Below are positions 1 to 7,400 of a DNA stretch of 10,482 nt, piece after piece (the stretch's first letter is position 1; each line of letters opens with the position of its first letter). The stretch is from Atopobiaceae bacterium UBA7016. GTDB taxonomy: Bacteria > Actinomycetota > Coriobacteriia > Coriobacteriales > Atopobiaceae. The notes beneath the pieces are model-generated. The model worked only from the letters and a program-made list of their open reading frames with translations, had not been told where the DNA came from and made no database searches. The DNA is taken from contig DJXA01000135.1 in the NCBI GenBank assembly GCA_002449555.1, positions 1 through 10,482 of the forward strand, in the 5' to 3' direction. Position numbers and translations under genes: made by a program.

Positions 1-57
1 GGATACGAGGAGTACCGTCAAACCGTCCGCTGGCGCCTCATCCCTCACCTCTGGTAA
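1..57 (+). CDS. C-terminal end of an isoprenylcysteine/phospholipid methyltransferase-family protein (partial, 5' end outside window)
   Basis: Frame 1 is open from the first base to a TAA at 55-57 and encodes GYEEYRQTVRWRLIPHLW. A C-terminus of the form GY-x-x-Y-x-x-x-V-R-x-RLIP-x-x-W is characteristic of bacterial ICMT/PEMT-like integral-membrane methyltransferases, which use S-adenosylmethionine to methylate lipid or isoprenyl substrates. Only these 18 residues are visible, so substrate, membrane segments and the SAM site cannot be judged. The gene converges on the aldose epimerase; the 79 nt between the two stop codons contain two tandem palindromes. The call rests on recognising one short conserved tail; the fact that this is the end of a real gene is more secure than the family name. 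Confidence 0.6.
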   Translation, partial: GYEEYRQTVRWRLIPHLW

Positions 58-65
58 CCCGTGAG

Positions 66-131
66 CCGTGCGGTTTAGGGGCTACCCCTAAGCCGCACGG
101 TGCGGAAAGGGGGCTACCCCTAAACCGCACG
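66..131. repeat. Two tandem GC-rich palindromes between convergent genes
   Basis: The first unit pairs CCGTGCGGTTTAGGGG (66-81) with CCCCTAAGCCGCACGG (85-100): 15 of 16 positions are complementary, the exception being a G-T pair, around a 3-nt CTA loop. The second unit (100-131) repeats the layout with GTGCGG, an unpaired AAA/TTTA-like interior, a G-run, the same CTA loop, CCCCTAA and ACCGCACG. The right halves (GGGGCTACCCCTAA then CCGCACG) recur with a 32-nt period. Neither strand has a T-tract after the hairpins, so these are not canonical intrinsic terminators, although they may stabilise the 3' ends of both convergent transcripts. They could also be members of a dispersed palindromic repeat family. 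Confidence 0.85.
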
Positions 132-136
132 AGTGC

Positions 137-1159
137 TTAGTGCGTGGAGAACGCGAAGACGGTGGTCTGCGAGAAGGGGTTCTCTGGGCCGTGGATGGGG
201 CTCGGCCACTCGGCGTGGTGGATCGCATCGGGCCAGTACTGCGTCTCAAGCGCGATGCCCGAGAACCACCCGTACCCAGCGCCGTCCTTGCCCTGCATGT
301 CGTCGAGCCATCCCGCCATGTACACCTGAAGTCCCGGTGCGTCCGTGCTGACATCCAGCGCGATGCCCGACTGCGCGCTTGCCAGACGTGCGGCATGCGC
401 CATGCCTCTCTCGCGCAGGCAGAAGTTGTGGTCAAGGCCACGCGGCAGGTCGGTGAGCACATCGCGAAGCAGCACATCTTTGCGCAGGTCAAAGACCGTA
501 TCGTCAACGGCGGCCACGTTTCCCAGCGGAATGTTCTCGCCATCGGTGGGCAGGTATCCGTCGGCCTCAACCAGAAGCGTGTGGCCCAGCACGTCTCCCG
601 ACGCGTGGCCGTTCAGGTTCCAATACGTGTGGTTGGTCATGCTGATGATGGTCCGCGCAGAGGGCAGCGCCTCATAGTGCACGGTCAGCTTGTTGTCGTC
701 CGACAGCGCGTACGTGGCGCGGGCTATCACCGCACCGGGAAAGCCCTGGTCACCATCGGGGCTCGCAAGCTCAAAGGTAACGTGGTCATTTTCTGCCTCG
801 ACGAGCTTCCACATACGCTGAAACCACAGGTCAGGGCCGCTGTGCAGGCTGTTCTTGCCCTCATTTGCCGCAATCTGGTACGGGGCGCCGTCAATCTCAA
901 ACGCCGCGCCGGCGATACGGTTAGCGTGCCGGCCCACCGTCGCGCCAAAGCCCATGGGGTTGTGCTCGTAGCCGCGCGGCCCCTTGTGGGCAAGCACCAC
1001 GTCAAGCGGGTTTCCCTCCCTGTCCTGCACTCGAACCGATACCAGGCAGGCGCCCAGGTCGGTTACGGCAACAGTCGTCCCCGCCTCATTGGCGAGCACG
1101 TAAAGCTGGGCCTTTTGGCCGTCACCGGTAAGGCCATAGGGGAGCACGCGAAGCGACAT
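137..1159 (-). CDS. galM: Aldose 1-epimerase (mutarotase)
   Basis: This 340-residue protein should interconvert the alpha and beta anomers of galactose/glucose in the cytoplasm, feeding the Leloir pathway. The length is typical for the family. Visible signature residues are GRHANR at 76-81 (substrate-binding Arg81), LHSG with His106, TNHTYWN with His177 (the presumed catalytic acid), GLDHNF with Asp243 and ALETQYWPD with Glu305 (the presumed catalytic base). These match the conserved active-site set of characterised GalM proteins in order and spacing. The ATG at 1159 is preceded by AAGGAG five nt upstream (minus strand, 1165-1170), which fixes the start. No galK, galT or galE lies beside it here, so it appears monocistronic or at the end of its unit. 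It is divergent from the DUF6110/ATPase operon, sharing a 143-nt intergenic region. The product could act on another aldose, since family members are promiscuous. Confidence 0.95.
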   Translation of the reverse strand: MSLRVLPYGLTGDGQKAQLYVLANEAGTTVAVTDLGACLVSVRVQDREGNPLDVVLAHKGPRGYEHNPMGFGATVGRHANRIAGAAFEIDGAPYQIAANEGKNSLHSGPDLWFQRMWKLVEAENDHVTFELASPDGDQGFPGAVIARATYALSDDNKLTVHYEALPSARTIISMTNHTYWNLNGHASGDVLGHTLLVEADGYLPTDGENIPLGNVAAVDDTVFDLRKDVLLRDVLTDLPRGLDHNFCLRERGMAHAARLASAQSGIALDVSTDAPGLQVYMAGWLDDMQGKDGAGYGWFSGIALETQYWPDAIHHAEWPSPIHGPENPFSQTTVFAFSTH

Positions 1160-1175
1160 GACAACTCCTTTTAAA

Positions 1176-1209
1176 AGTTAGCCGCAGTTGAAGTTAGACA
1201 GCGTATACT
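1176..1209 (+). promoter_or_regulatory. Possible promoter region of the DUF6110/ATPase operon, with AGTTAG direct repeats
   Basis: TATACT at 1204-1209 fits a -10 hexamer and would place transcription start near 1216, immediately before the leader hairpin. No good -35 is seen at 16-18 nt upstream. AGTTAG occurs twice (1176-1181 and 1192-1197), one and a half helical turns apart (16 nt), and could be half-sites for an activator or metal-responsive repressor. Both sites also lie just upstream of the divergent galM start, so they might act on that gene instead. The call is tentative because the elements are short. Confidence 0.3.
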
Positions 1210-1216
1210 TTGCACG

Positions 1217-1270
1217 TTGGCATGCGTAGCGCTGCAACCCCAGTATCTTGCAGCGCGCATCCCATGCCAA
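1217..1270 (+). promoter_or_regulatory. Long two-part hairpin in the 5' leader of the metal-ATPase operon
   Basis: The outer stem pairs TTGGCATG (1217-1224) with CATGCCAA (1263-1270), 8 of 8. The inner stem pairs GCGCTGCAA (1229-1237) with TTGCAGCGC (1248-1256), 9 of 9. They are separated by an asymmetric 4/6-nt internal loop, and the apical loop is CCCCAGTATC. If the -10 at 1204-1209 is right, the hairpin starts at about +1 of the mRNA and is followed by 32 nt carrying the ribosome-binding site and the start codon at 1303. It could be a structured leader RNA (stability element or ligand-sensing leader) or, in DNA, a large dyad bound by a regulator. No T-run follows it, so it is not a simple terminator, and I cannot match it to a named riboswitch class. 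Confidence 0.6.
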
Positions 1271-1302
1271 GCATCGTATCGACAAGGGGAGAGGAACATA
1301 CC

Positions 1303-1524
1303 ATGCTCAAGAACCGCATCGTCATCGCCGCAGGATCCTTCCTGCTTGGCACCGTCGCACCTGCCATCCTCACGAGCGAGCCCGTCCACAAGGCCTGCGT
1401 TGCCACCGTTGCTGCCGGTATGCGCGCCAAGGCCCGTTATGAGAACGTCGTTGAGGAGGCCCGTGCGCAGGTCGGCGACATCGTGGCTGAGGCAACCTAC
1501 GTCAACACCGCCGACGCCGAGTAA
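1303..1524 (+). CDS. DUF6110-family small membrane-anchored protein
   Basis: The 73-residue product starts MLKNR and has one hydrophobic segment at about residues 6-23 (IVIAAGSFLLGT...), containing glycines and a proline. A charged, probably helical tail follows, with KACVATVAAGMRAKARY and VVEEARAQVGDIVAEA. This plan, including the conserved stretch resembling K-A-x-x-x-x-A-A-x-x-R-A-K and the acidic C-terminal helix, matches my recollection of DUF6110, a family that commonly sits directly upstream of heavy-metal P-type ATPases. Its role is unknown; a partner or regulatory subunit of the pump is an inference from synteny. AGGGGAGAGG at 1285-1294 lies 8 nt before the ATG and decides this start over a longer upstream reading that would run through the leader hairpin. 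The ATPase gene begins 18 nt after the stop, so the two are almost certainly co-transcribed. Confidence 0.8.
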   Translation: MLKNRIVIAAGSFLLGTVAPAILTSEPVHKACVATVAAGMRAKARYENVVEEARAQVGDIVAEATYVNTADAE

Positions 1525-1542
1525 CGACGCATCCCACAAACC

Positions 1543-3618
1543 ATGAGGTATCAGATCGAGCATGAGGTGCCCGGGCGCATGCGTGTGCGCCTCGACGGCG
1601 CCATCCCAGAGCGTGACGTGGACGCCCTCTCGCAGGCGGTGCTGGGTTGCACAGCCGTGAGCAAGGTGACGGTCCTCCCGCGCATCGGCTCGCTGGCTGT
1701 CCATTATCACGACGCCAGCCGTCGTGACGAGGTGCTGCTTCGGCTCGCGCGCATCGACGAGGACATGATGGCGGCGACGCGCGCGGAGTGCTCGGTTGCG
1801 CTGGCGCCGCGCACGCACTCCCTCCTGCTTGATATCGCAGACCTCGTTGGTGGCTTCTACCTGCGCAAATGGTTCTTACCAAGCATCGTGCAAACCATTT
1901 GGACGCTCTGGCACTACCGTCACTACCTCTTTGCCGCGCTGCGCTCGCTTGCACGACCGCGTCTTGACGTGCCCGTCCTTGACGCCTCGGCTATTGGCGT
2001 CTCGCTTGTCCAGGCAGATCCCGCGACGGCTGGCGAGACCATGTTCCTGCTTGATCTTGAGGAAAGGCTCGAGGACTACACCCGCGCCCGCTCGCAGAAC
2101 GAGTTGATCTACTCGCTGCTTACCGTGCCAGAGTCTGCGCAGCTCGTGAGGCATGGCCAGGAAGAGGCCGTGCCCGCCACGAGCCTTGCCGAGGGTGACC
2201 TCATCGTACTGCGCACCGGCATGCCGGTGCCCATCGACGGCACCGTTGAGCGTGGCGTTGCCATGGTGAACCAGGCGGCGCTGACAGGCGAGCCTCTGGC
2301 CGTTGAGCGCGCCGCGGGAGATGACGTCTTCGCAGGCACGGCCATCGAAGAGGGCGAGGTCTTCGTGCGCGTTCGTGCCACTACCGGTAGCACCAAGCTG
2401 CGCGCCATCGTCACGATGGTTGAGCAGTCTGCGGCGCTTCGCTCGTATCGCCAAGAGCGTCGTGATTGCCTTGCAGACGCCATCGTGCCCTGGAATTTCC
2501 TGCTTGCGGCCCTTGTTGGCCTGGCGACGCGCGACATCACCAAGGTCGCGGCGTCGCTTATGGTTGACTACTCCTGTGCCCTCAAGCTGACGGGGTCCAT
2601 CTCGGTTTTGGCCGCCATGAGCGAGAGCGCACGTCTGGGCTTCACCGTCAAGGGCTCCAAGCACTTTGAGCGTGTGGCAGCGGCGGACACCATCGTCTTC
2701 GACAAGACGGGCACCCTCACCGAGGCCACGCCGCGCGTCACCAAGGTGATGGGTTTCAACGGCTGGAGCCGTACGCGCGTCTTGCGGTTGGCCGCGTGCC
2801 TGGAAGAGCACTATCCGCATCCGGTTGCGCGCGCGGTGGTGAACGCGGCTGCTGAGGCAAACCTCAAGCACCGCGAGCGCCACGCCGAGGTGGAGTATAT
2901 CGTCGCGCACGGGCTTGCGTCATCGGTGGGCGATGCGCGCGTGGTGATTGGCTCGCGCCACTTTGTGGTGGGGGACGAGCGCGTCGAGGTGACCTCAGAG
3001 ATCCATCGGCGCATCATGGCCGAGATGGGCGGGCTTTCCGTGCTCTACCTGGCCTATGACAGCCAGCTCGTGGGAGCTCTTGGCATCGAGGATCCGCTCA
3101 AGCCGGGTGCCGCCGAGGCGGTGGCCGATCTGCGACGTCTGGACTTTGAGCACGTCGTTATGCTGACGGGCGACAACCTTGCTGCCGCAAAGCGCGTGGC
3201 TGAAGCCGCGGGCATCACCGAGTTCCAGGCAAACATGTTGCCCGAGGGTAAGCATGCCTTCGTAGAGCAGCTGCAGCGCGAGGGACGCCACGTGGTTATG
3301 GTAGGTGACGGAGTGAACGACTCGCCAGCGCTCTCGGTGGCTGACGTGGGCGTTGCCATGGCAGCGGGAACCGCTATCGCGCGCGAGGTGGCCGACATTG
3401 CGTTGACGGACTCAGACCTGCAGTCGCTCGTGAGGCTCAGGCGCATCAGCCAAGGCCTTGACCAGCGCTTTGATCAGTCGTTCAGGACCATCATGGGCTT
3501 CAACTCGCTGCTGCTTGCGTTGGGCATCGCGGGCGTCATCACGCCGCAGACGTCCTCGCTTTTGCATAACGGCTCGACGGTGCTGCTTGGCACCGCGGCC
3601 ACCCGGAGCTACCTGTAA
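1543..3618 (+). CDS. Heavy-metal-type (P1B-like) P-type ATPase with an SCA membrane motif
   Basis: This 691-residue membrane pump should couple ATP hydrolysis to transport of a transition-metal ion. Residues 1-75 form a small HMA-like domain (VPGRMRVRLDG) without a CxxC metal site. Hydrophobic segments lie at about 93-135 and 143-173, then 312-360 and 648-691. The actuator loop carries LTGEP (247-251). The phosphorylation site is DKTGT with Asp387, followed by the P1B hallmark HP at 426-427, TGDN at 542-545 and the hinge GDGVND at 588-593, so all catalytic elements are intact. The intramembrane motif that is CPC in many P1B pumps reads SCALKL here (Ser344-Cys345-Ala346) and is followed by TGSI. 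The substrate therefore cannot be called; Cu, Zn/Cd and Co subgroup signatures are absent, and the DUF6110-linked subfamily is poorly characterised. The ATG at 1543 lacks a clear Shine-Dalgarno, suggesting translational coupling to the DUF6110 gene 18 nt upstream. A later in-frame ATG at codon 13 would cut into the HMA-like domain. Confidence 0.93.
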   Translation: MRYQIEHEVPGRMRVRLDGAIPERDVDALSQAVLGCTAVSKVTVLPRIGSLAVHYHDASRRDEVLLRLARIDEDMMAATRAECSVALAPRTHSLLLDIADLVGGFYLRKWFLPSIVQTIWTLWHYRHYLFAALRSLARPRLDVPVLDASAIGVSLVQADPATAGETMFLLDLEERLEDYTRARSQNELIYSLLTVPESAQLVRHGQEEAVPATSLAEGDLIVLRTGMPVPIDGTVERGVAMVNQAALTGEPLAVERAAGDDVFAGTAIEEGEVFVRVRATTGSTKLRAIVTMVEQSAALRSYRQERRDCLADAIVPWNFLLAALVGLATRDITKVAASLMVDYSCALKLTGSISVLAAMSESARLGFTVKGSKHFERVAAADTIVFDKTGTLTEATPRVTKVMGFNGWSRTRVLRLAACLEEHYPHPVARAVVNAAAEANLKHRERHAEVEYIVAHGLASSVGDARVVIGSRHFVVGDERVEVTSEIHRRIMAEMGGLSVLYLAYDSQLVGALGIEDPLKPGAAEAVADLRRLDFEHVVMLTGDNLAAAKRVAEAAGITEFQANMLPEGKHAFVEQLQREGRHVVMVGDGVNDSPALSVADVGVAMAAGTAIAREVADIALTDSDLQSLVRLRRISQGLDQRFDQSFRTIMGFNSLLLALGIAGVITPQTSSLLHNGSTVLLGTAATRSYL

Positions 3619-3676
3619 GGCTCAACAGGCCCTGCGTGGCAGTTCCATGGTGGTAACTTGTCGGCTACATTTCTTT

Positions 3677-3725
3677 CTCACAGTGTGCAATACTGCTCAA
3701 GCTGTGAAGAATTGCACAGAGTGAG
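3677..3725 (+). promoter_or_regulatory. Large dyad, probable operator of the TetR-activase operon
   Basis: CTCACAGTGTGCAAT (3677-3691) and ATTGCACAGAGTGAG (3711-3725) are inverted copies matching at 13 of 15 positions, with a perfect TGTGCAAT/ATTGCACA core, separated by 19 nt. The right arm ends where the Shine-Dalgarno of the TetR gene begins (GAGAAAGG, 3723-3730; 5 nt to the ATG). TetR-family proteins typically bind such dyads next to their own gene, so autoregulation of the regulator and the downstream activase is the natural reading. The dyad is wide for a single TetR dimer; it may hold two bound dimers, or form an mRNA hairpin that masks the ribosome-binding site. Confidence 0.65.
3686..3694 (+). 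promoter_or_regulatory. Candidate extended -10 promoter for the TetR-activase operon
   Basis: TGCAATACT reads as an extended -10 (TG, one base, then AATACT, 4 of 6 to TATAAT). It would place the transcription start near 3700, inside the spacer of the dyad, so a repressor on the dyad would block polymerase. No convincing -35 is visible. The call is weak on sequence alone and depends mainly on this position. Confidence 0.3.
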
Positions 3726-3735
3726 AAAGGTACCT

Positions 3736-4446
3736 ATGCCGACTATTGCTCAAGACAAGGCGACGCCGTGCATCAATCGCCGCAGCAGGCGTACGCGCAC
3801 GGCGCTGCGCGACGCCCTTGCGGCCGAGATCCAGGAGACCGGCGACCTCAGTCAGGTGACGGTTACGGCCGTGACTGACCGTGCCGATGTCACGCGCCGC
3901 ACGTTCTACTCCCATTACCGCGACATTCCCGACCTCGTGCGTTGCATCGAAGACGAGGCGCTCGAGGAAATGCGCCCCTACGTGGCACGCATCTCAGAGA
4001 CCACGCTTGACCAGCTCAAAGTTGCGCTCGACCGCTTTGAGCCGTGCCCGGGCTCCATCGAGATGCTCACCTACTTCAAGGAGAACGGGTCGTATCTCGC
4101 CGCGCTGCTCGGCGACGGTGGAGACCCAGCGTTCTCCAAGCGCCTGAGCGACATGGTGCGCGAGCAGGCGCATGACCGCGTGGCGGAAGGGTTCATCGTT
4201 CCCCACGCAGACATGTTGGTTGACTACTACCTTGCCTTTGTCATTTCGGCCGAGGTGGGCGTGCTGGTGCGTTGGCTCAGCGCGGGCATGCGCGAGCCTG
4301 TGGGTATCGTCGCCCGCATGATGACGGCCATGCTCTTCGTACGCCCCGGCGACCTCTATGGCCGCCCCATCGGCTTTGATATCCCCACGCTTGCTCCGCA
4401 GCTTGTCTCGCAGAGGAAGGAGCTCCTCAATGGTTCGGACAACTGA
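3736..4446 (+). CDS. TetR/AcrR-family transcriptional regulator
   Basis: The 236-residue protein has a basic N-terminus (RRSRRTRTALRDALAAEI, about 16-32). A TetR-type helix-turn-helix follows at about 39-62: LSQVTVTAVTDRADVTRRTFYSHYRDIPDLV, with the family-typical T-x-x-x-x-x-x-A-x-V-x-x-x-T-F-Y-x-H-Y/F pattern. Residues from about 70 on are helical and should form the ligand-binding and dimerisation domain; the ligand is not predictable. It is expected to be a cytoplasmic DNA-binding repressor. The ATG at 3736 has GAGAAAGG five nt upstream; longer in-frame readings toward 3658 would run through the operator dyad and are rejected. The last 17 nt overlap the start of the giant activase-like gene, indicating co-transcription and translational coupling, so this is probably a local, self-controlling regulator of that gene. 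Regulation of the ATPase operon 117 nt upstream is possible but unsupported. Confidence 0.9.
   Translation: MPTIAQDKATPCINRRSRRTRTALRDALAAEIQETGDLSQVTVTAVTDRADVTRRTFYSHYRDIPDLVRCIEDEALEEMRPYVARISETTLDQLKVALDRFEPCPGSIEMLTYFKENGSYLAALLGDGGDPAFSKRLSDMVREQAHDRVAEGFIVPHADMLVDYYLAFVISAEVGVLVRWLSAGMREPVGIVARMMTAMLFVRPGDLYGRPIGFDIPTLAPQLVSQRKELLNGSDN
4412..4422 (+). promoter_or_regulatory. Ribosome-binding site that sets the activase start
   Basis: AGAGGAAGGAG lies inside the 3' end of the TetR gene, 7 nt before the ATG at 4430. It is a near-ideal Shine-Dalgarno and argues against a longer open reading that begins at 4358. Confidence 0.8.
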
Positions 4447-7400
4447 CTCACATCGCGCGCAGAGCGCCGCTCGTCATGCCATCGCCCTGCGCCAGGACGG
4501 CGCCGAGCTGAGCCCGGCCAACCCCGTCGACTTCCGCCACGCCAACCTGCGTTTGGGCATCGACGTGGGTTCCACCACGGTGAAGCTGGCCGTCATTGAT
4601 GCCAACGACAACCTGGTCTACGCCAACTACGAGCGCCACCACACCGACATTCGCGCCACGGCGCGACAGCTCTTCGAGCGCGCCCAGCGCGTGCTGGGTG
4701 GGGCACGCATGCGCGTGTCCATCACCGGCTCCGGCGGCATGCTGCTTGCCAAGTGGCTTGACCTGGAGTTTGTTCAGGAGGTCATCGCCTCGAAGCGTGC
4801 CGTAGAGACGCTCATCCCGCAGACTGACGTTGCCATCGAGCTGGGCGGCGAGGACGCCAAAATCATCTACTTCGACAACGGCATCGAGCAGCGCATGAAC
4901 GGCACGTGCGCGGGCGGCACCGGCGCGTTCATCGACCAGATGGCGTCCCTGCTTGAGACCGACGCACCTGGCCTGAACGAGCTTGCCAAGGGCGCGACGC
5001 ACATCTATCCCATCGCAAGCCGGTGCGGCGTGTTTGCCAAGTCCGACGTGCAGCCGCTCTTGAACGAAGGCGCGGCTCCGGCCGACGTGGCGTGCTCCGT
5101 GCTGCAGGCCGTGGCCAACCAGACCGTCTCGGGCCTTGCGTGTGGCCATCCCATCCGCGGCTACGTGGCCTTCCTGGGCGGCCCGCTGCAGTACCTCTCC
5201 GAGCTGCGCAAGCGCTTCTACGAGACGCTCAACTTGGACGAGGAGCACCGTATTGTTCCGCAGAACGCGCACCTGTTTGTTGCCACGGGTGCCGCCCTGG
5301 CGGGCGAGACCGAGAAGACCGTCACCTTTGCGCAGGTCATCGAGGCCCTCGCCAACCTCAAGGACACGCAGGGCTCTGAGGTCGCGCGCCTCGACCCGCT
5401 CTTCGCCACCGACGAGGACTACTACGCTTTCAAGCGTCGCCACGACAAGGAGGTCGTGCCGCGCGGCAACCTCGCCGACTACCGTGGTCGCGTGTTCATC
5501 GGTCTCGACGCGGGCTCCACGACCATGAAGGCTGCTGTGGTGGGCGAGAAGGGCGAGCTCCTCTACACCTGGTATGGCAACAACAACGGCGACGTGCTGG
5601 GTACGGCGCGCAAGATCATGGATGACATCTACAACAGCCTGCCCAAGGACGTGACCATCGGCCACGTGACCACTACAGGCTACGGTGAGGGCATCCTCAT
5701 CGAGGCGCTGCAGGCCGACAGCGGCGAGATCGAGACCGTCGCGCACCTGCGCGGCGCGCAGGCCTTCGTCCCCGACGTCGAGTTCATCCTGGACATCGGC
5801 GGCCAGGACATGAAGTGCCTGCAGGTGGGCGAGGGCATCATCGAGCACATCTCGCTCAACGAGGCCTGCTCGTCGGGCTGCGGCTCGTTTATCGCGAGCT
5901 TCGCGGACTCCATGGGCATGAGCGTGCAGGACTTTGCCGCTACGGCGTTGCACGGCAAGCAGCCGGTGGACCTGGGCAGCCGCTGCACGGTGTTCATGAA
6001 CAGCCGCGTCAAGCAGGCGCAGAAGGAAGGTGCCACCATCGGCGACGTGGCGGCGGGCCTCAGCTACTCCGTCATCAAGAATGCGCTCTTCAAGGTCATC
6101 AAGCTGCGCGACTACGAGCAGATCGGCAAGTACGTGGTGGTGCAGGGTGGCACCTTTATGTCTGACGCCACGCTGCGCGCCTTCGAGCTGCTTACCGGCC
6201 GTGAGGTCATCCGCCCCGACATCGCGGGCACCATGGGCGCCTACGGTGCGGCCCTGCTCGCGCGCGAGCGTGCTGGTGCGGACGGCGTCTCGACCCTTCT
6301 CTCCAAGGATGAGATTGACCACCTGCAGGTGAAGCACTCCAAGGTGCACTGCGGCCGCTGCTCAAACAACTGCCTGCTCACCATTAATGACTTTGGCCAT
6401 GGACGCCGCTTCATCACGGGCAACCGTTGCGAGAAGGGCGCCGGTGCCAAGCGCAACAAGGTGGAGGCGCCCAACCTCTTCAAGTACAAGAACGAGCTGC
6501 TCTTCAACCGCCCGTGCCTCTCGCCTGACGAGGCCCCGCGCGGCACAGTGGGCATTCCCCGCGCGCTCAACATGTACGAGAACTACCCGTTCTGGCATGC
6601 CTTCTTCACCAAGCTGGGCTTCGCGGTGGTGCTCTCTGACCAGACCACCAAGAAGACCTACGAGGCAGGCATCGAGTCGATGCCGTCAGAGTCCGTCTGC
6701 TACCCGGCCAAGCTGAGCCATGGCCACATCATGAACCTCCTGGCCAAAGACACGGATTTCATCTGGATGCCGTGCGTGCGCTGGGAGCGCCAGGAGGACG
6801 ACACCGCAACCAACCACTACAACTGCCCCATCGTCATGAGCTACCCGCAGGCGTTGGAACTCAACGTCGACGAGCTTGCTGCGCCCAACGTGGAGTACCT
6901 CTGCCCCTTCCTGCCGTATGACAAGAAGGGCGAGCTCAAGCGCCGCCTCTACGAGGTGGTGAGCCAGCAGCGCGAGGCCGACGCCAAGCAGGGTAAGGGC
7001 CGCTTCCAGGGCGCCCACATCACGCGTGCTGAGATTGACGAGGCCGTTAACGTGGCGTGGGAGGCTGACCTCCAGTTCAAGGAGGACATCCGCCGTGCGG
7101 GCGACAACGCCCTCGCGTGGATCGAGGAGCACGACGCCCACGGCATCGTACTTGCGGGCCGCCCGTACCACAACGACCCCGAGATTAACCATGCCATCCC
7201 CGAGCTGGTCAACGGCTTCGGCTTTGCGGTGCTCACCGAGGACTCCGTAGCGCACAAGATGCAGCCCGAGCGCCCCATCCGCGTGGTTGACCAGTGGATG
7301 TACCACAGCCGCCTGTACCGCGCGGCGCGCTTCGTTGCCAGCAGGAACGACCTCGACCTCATCCAGCTCAACAGCTTTGGCTGCGGCTTGGACGCCCTTA

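Noticed and set aside
66..131. A bidirectional intrinsic terminator
   Set aside because: The hairpins are strong but neither strand has a following T-run. They are kept as a palindromic repeat instead.
140..1174. A 344-codon plus-strand open frame opposite galM
   Set aside because: galM has all its catalytic motifs on the minus strand; this frame is its antisense shadow.
1210..1302. An N-terminal extension of the DUF6110 protein
   Set aside because: It would run through the leader hairpin, and the ATG at 1303 follows a strong ribosome-binding site and gives the family's usual length.
1876..2910. A 344-codon minus-strand open frame opposite the ATPase
   Set aside because: It is a mirror of the ATPase coding frame, with no motifs.
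3658..3735. An N-terminal extension of the TetR protein
   Set aside because: It would translate the operator dyad and the ribosome-binding site. The ATG at 3736 has a well-spaced Shine-Dalgarno and gives a normal TetR N-terminus.
4358..4429. An N-terminal extension of the activase starting at 4358
   Set aside because: The extra residues are Arg/Ser-rich and lie entirely inside the TetR gene. A strong Shine-Dalgarno precedes the ATG at 4430.
4448..6349. A 633-codon open frame on the minus strand opposite the activase gene
   Set aside because: It is a long antisense frame caused by high GC and the codon bias of the real gene. Its predicted protein is low-complexity (Ala, His, Val, Asp, Arg rich), has no motifs, and lies wholly opposite a well-supported gene.
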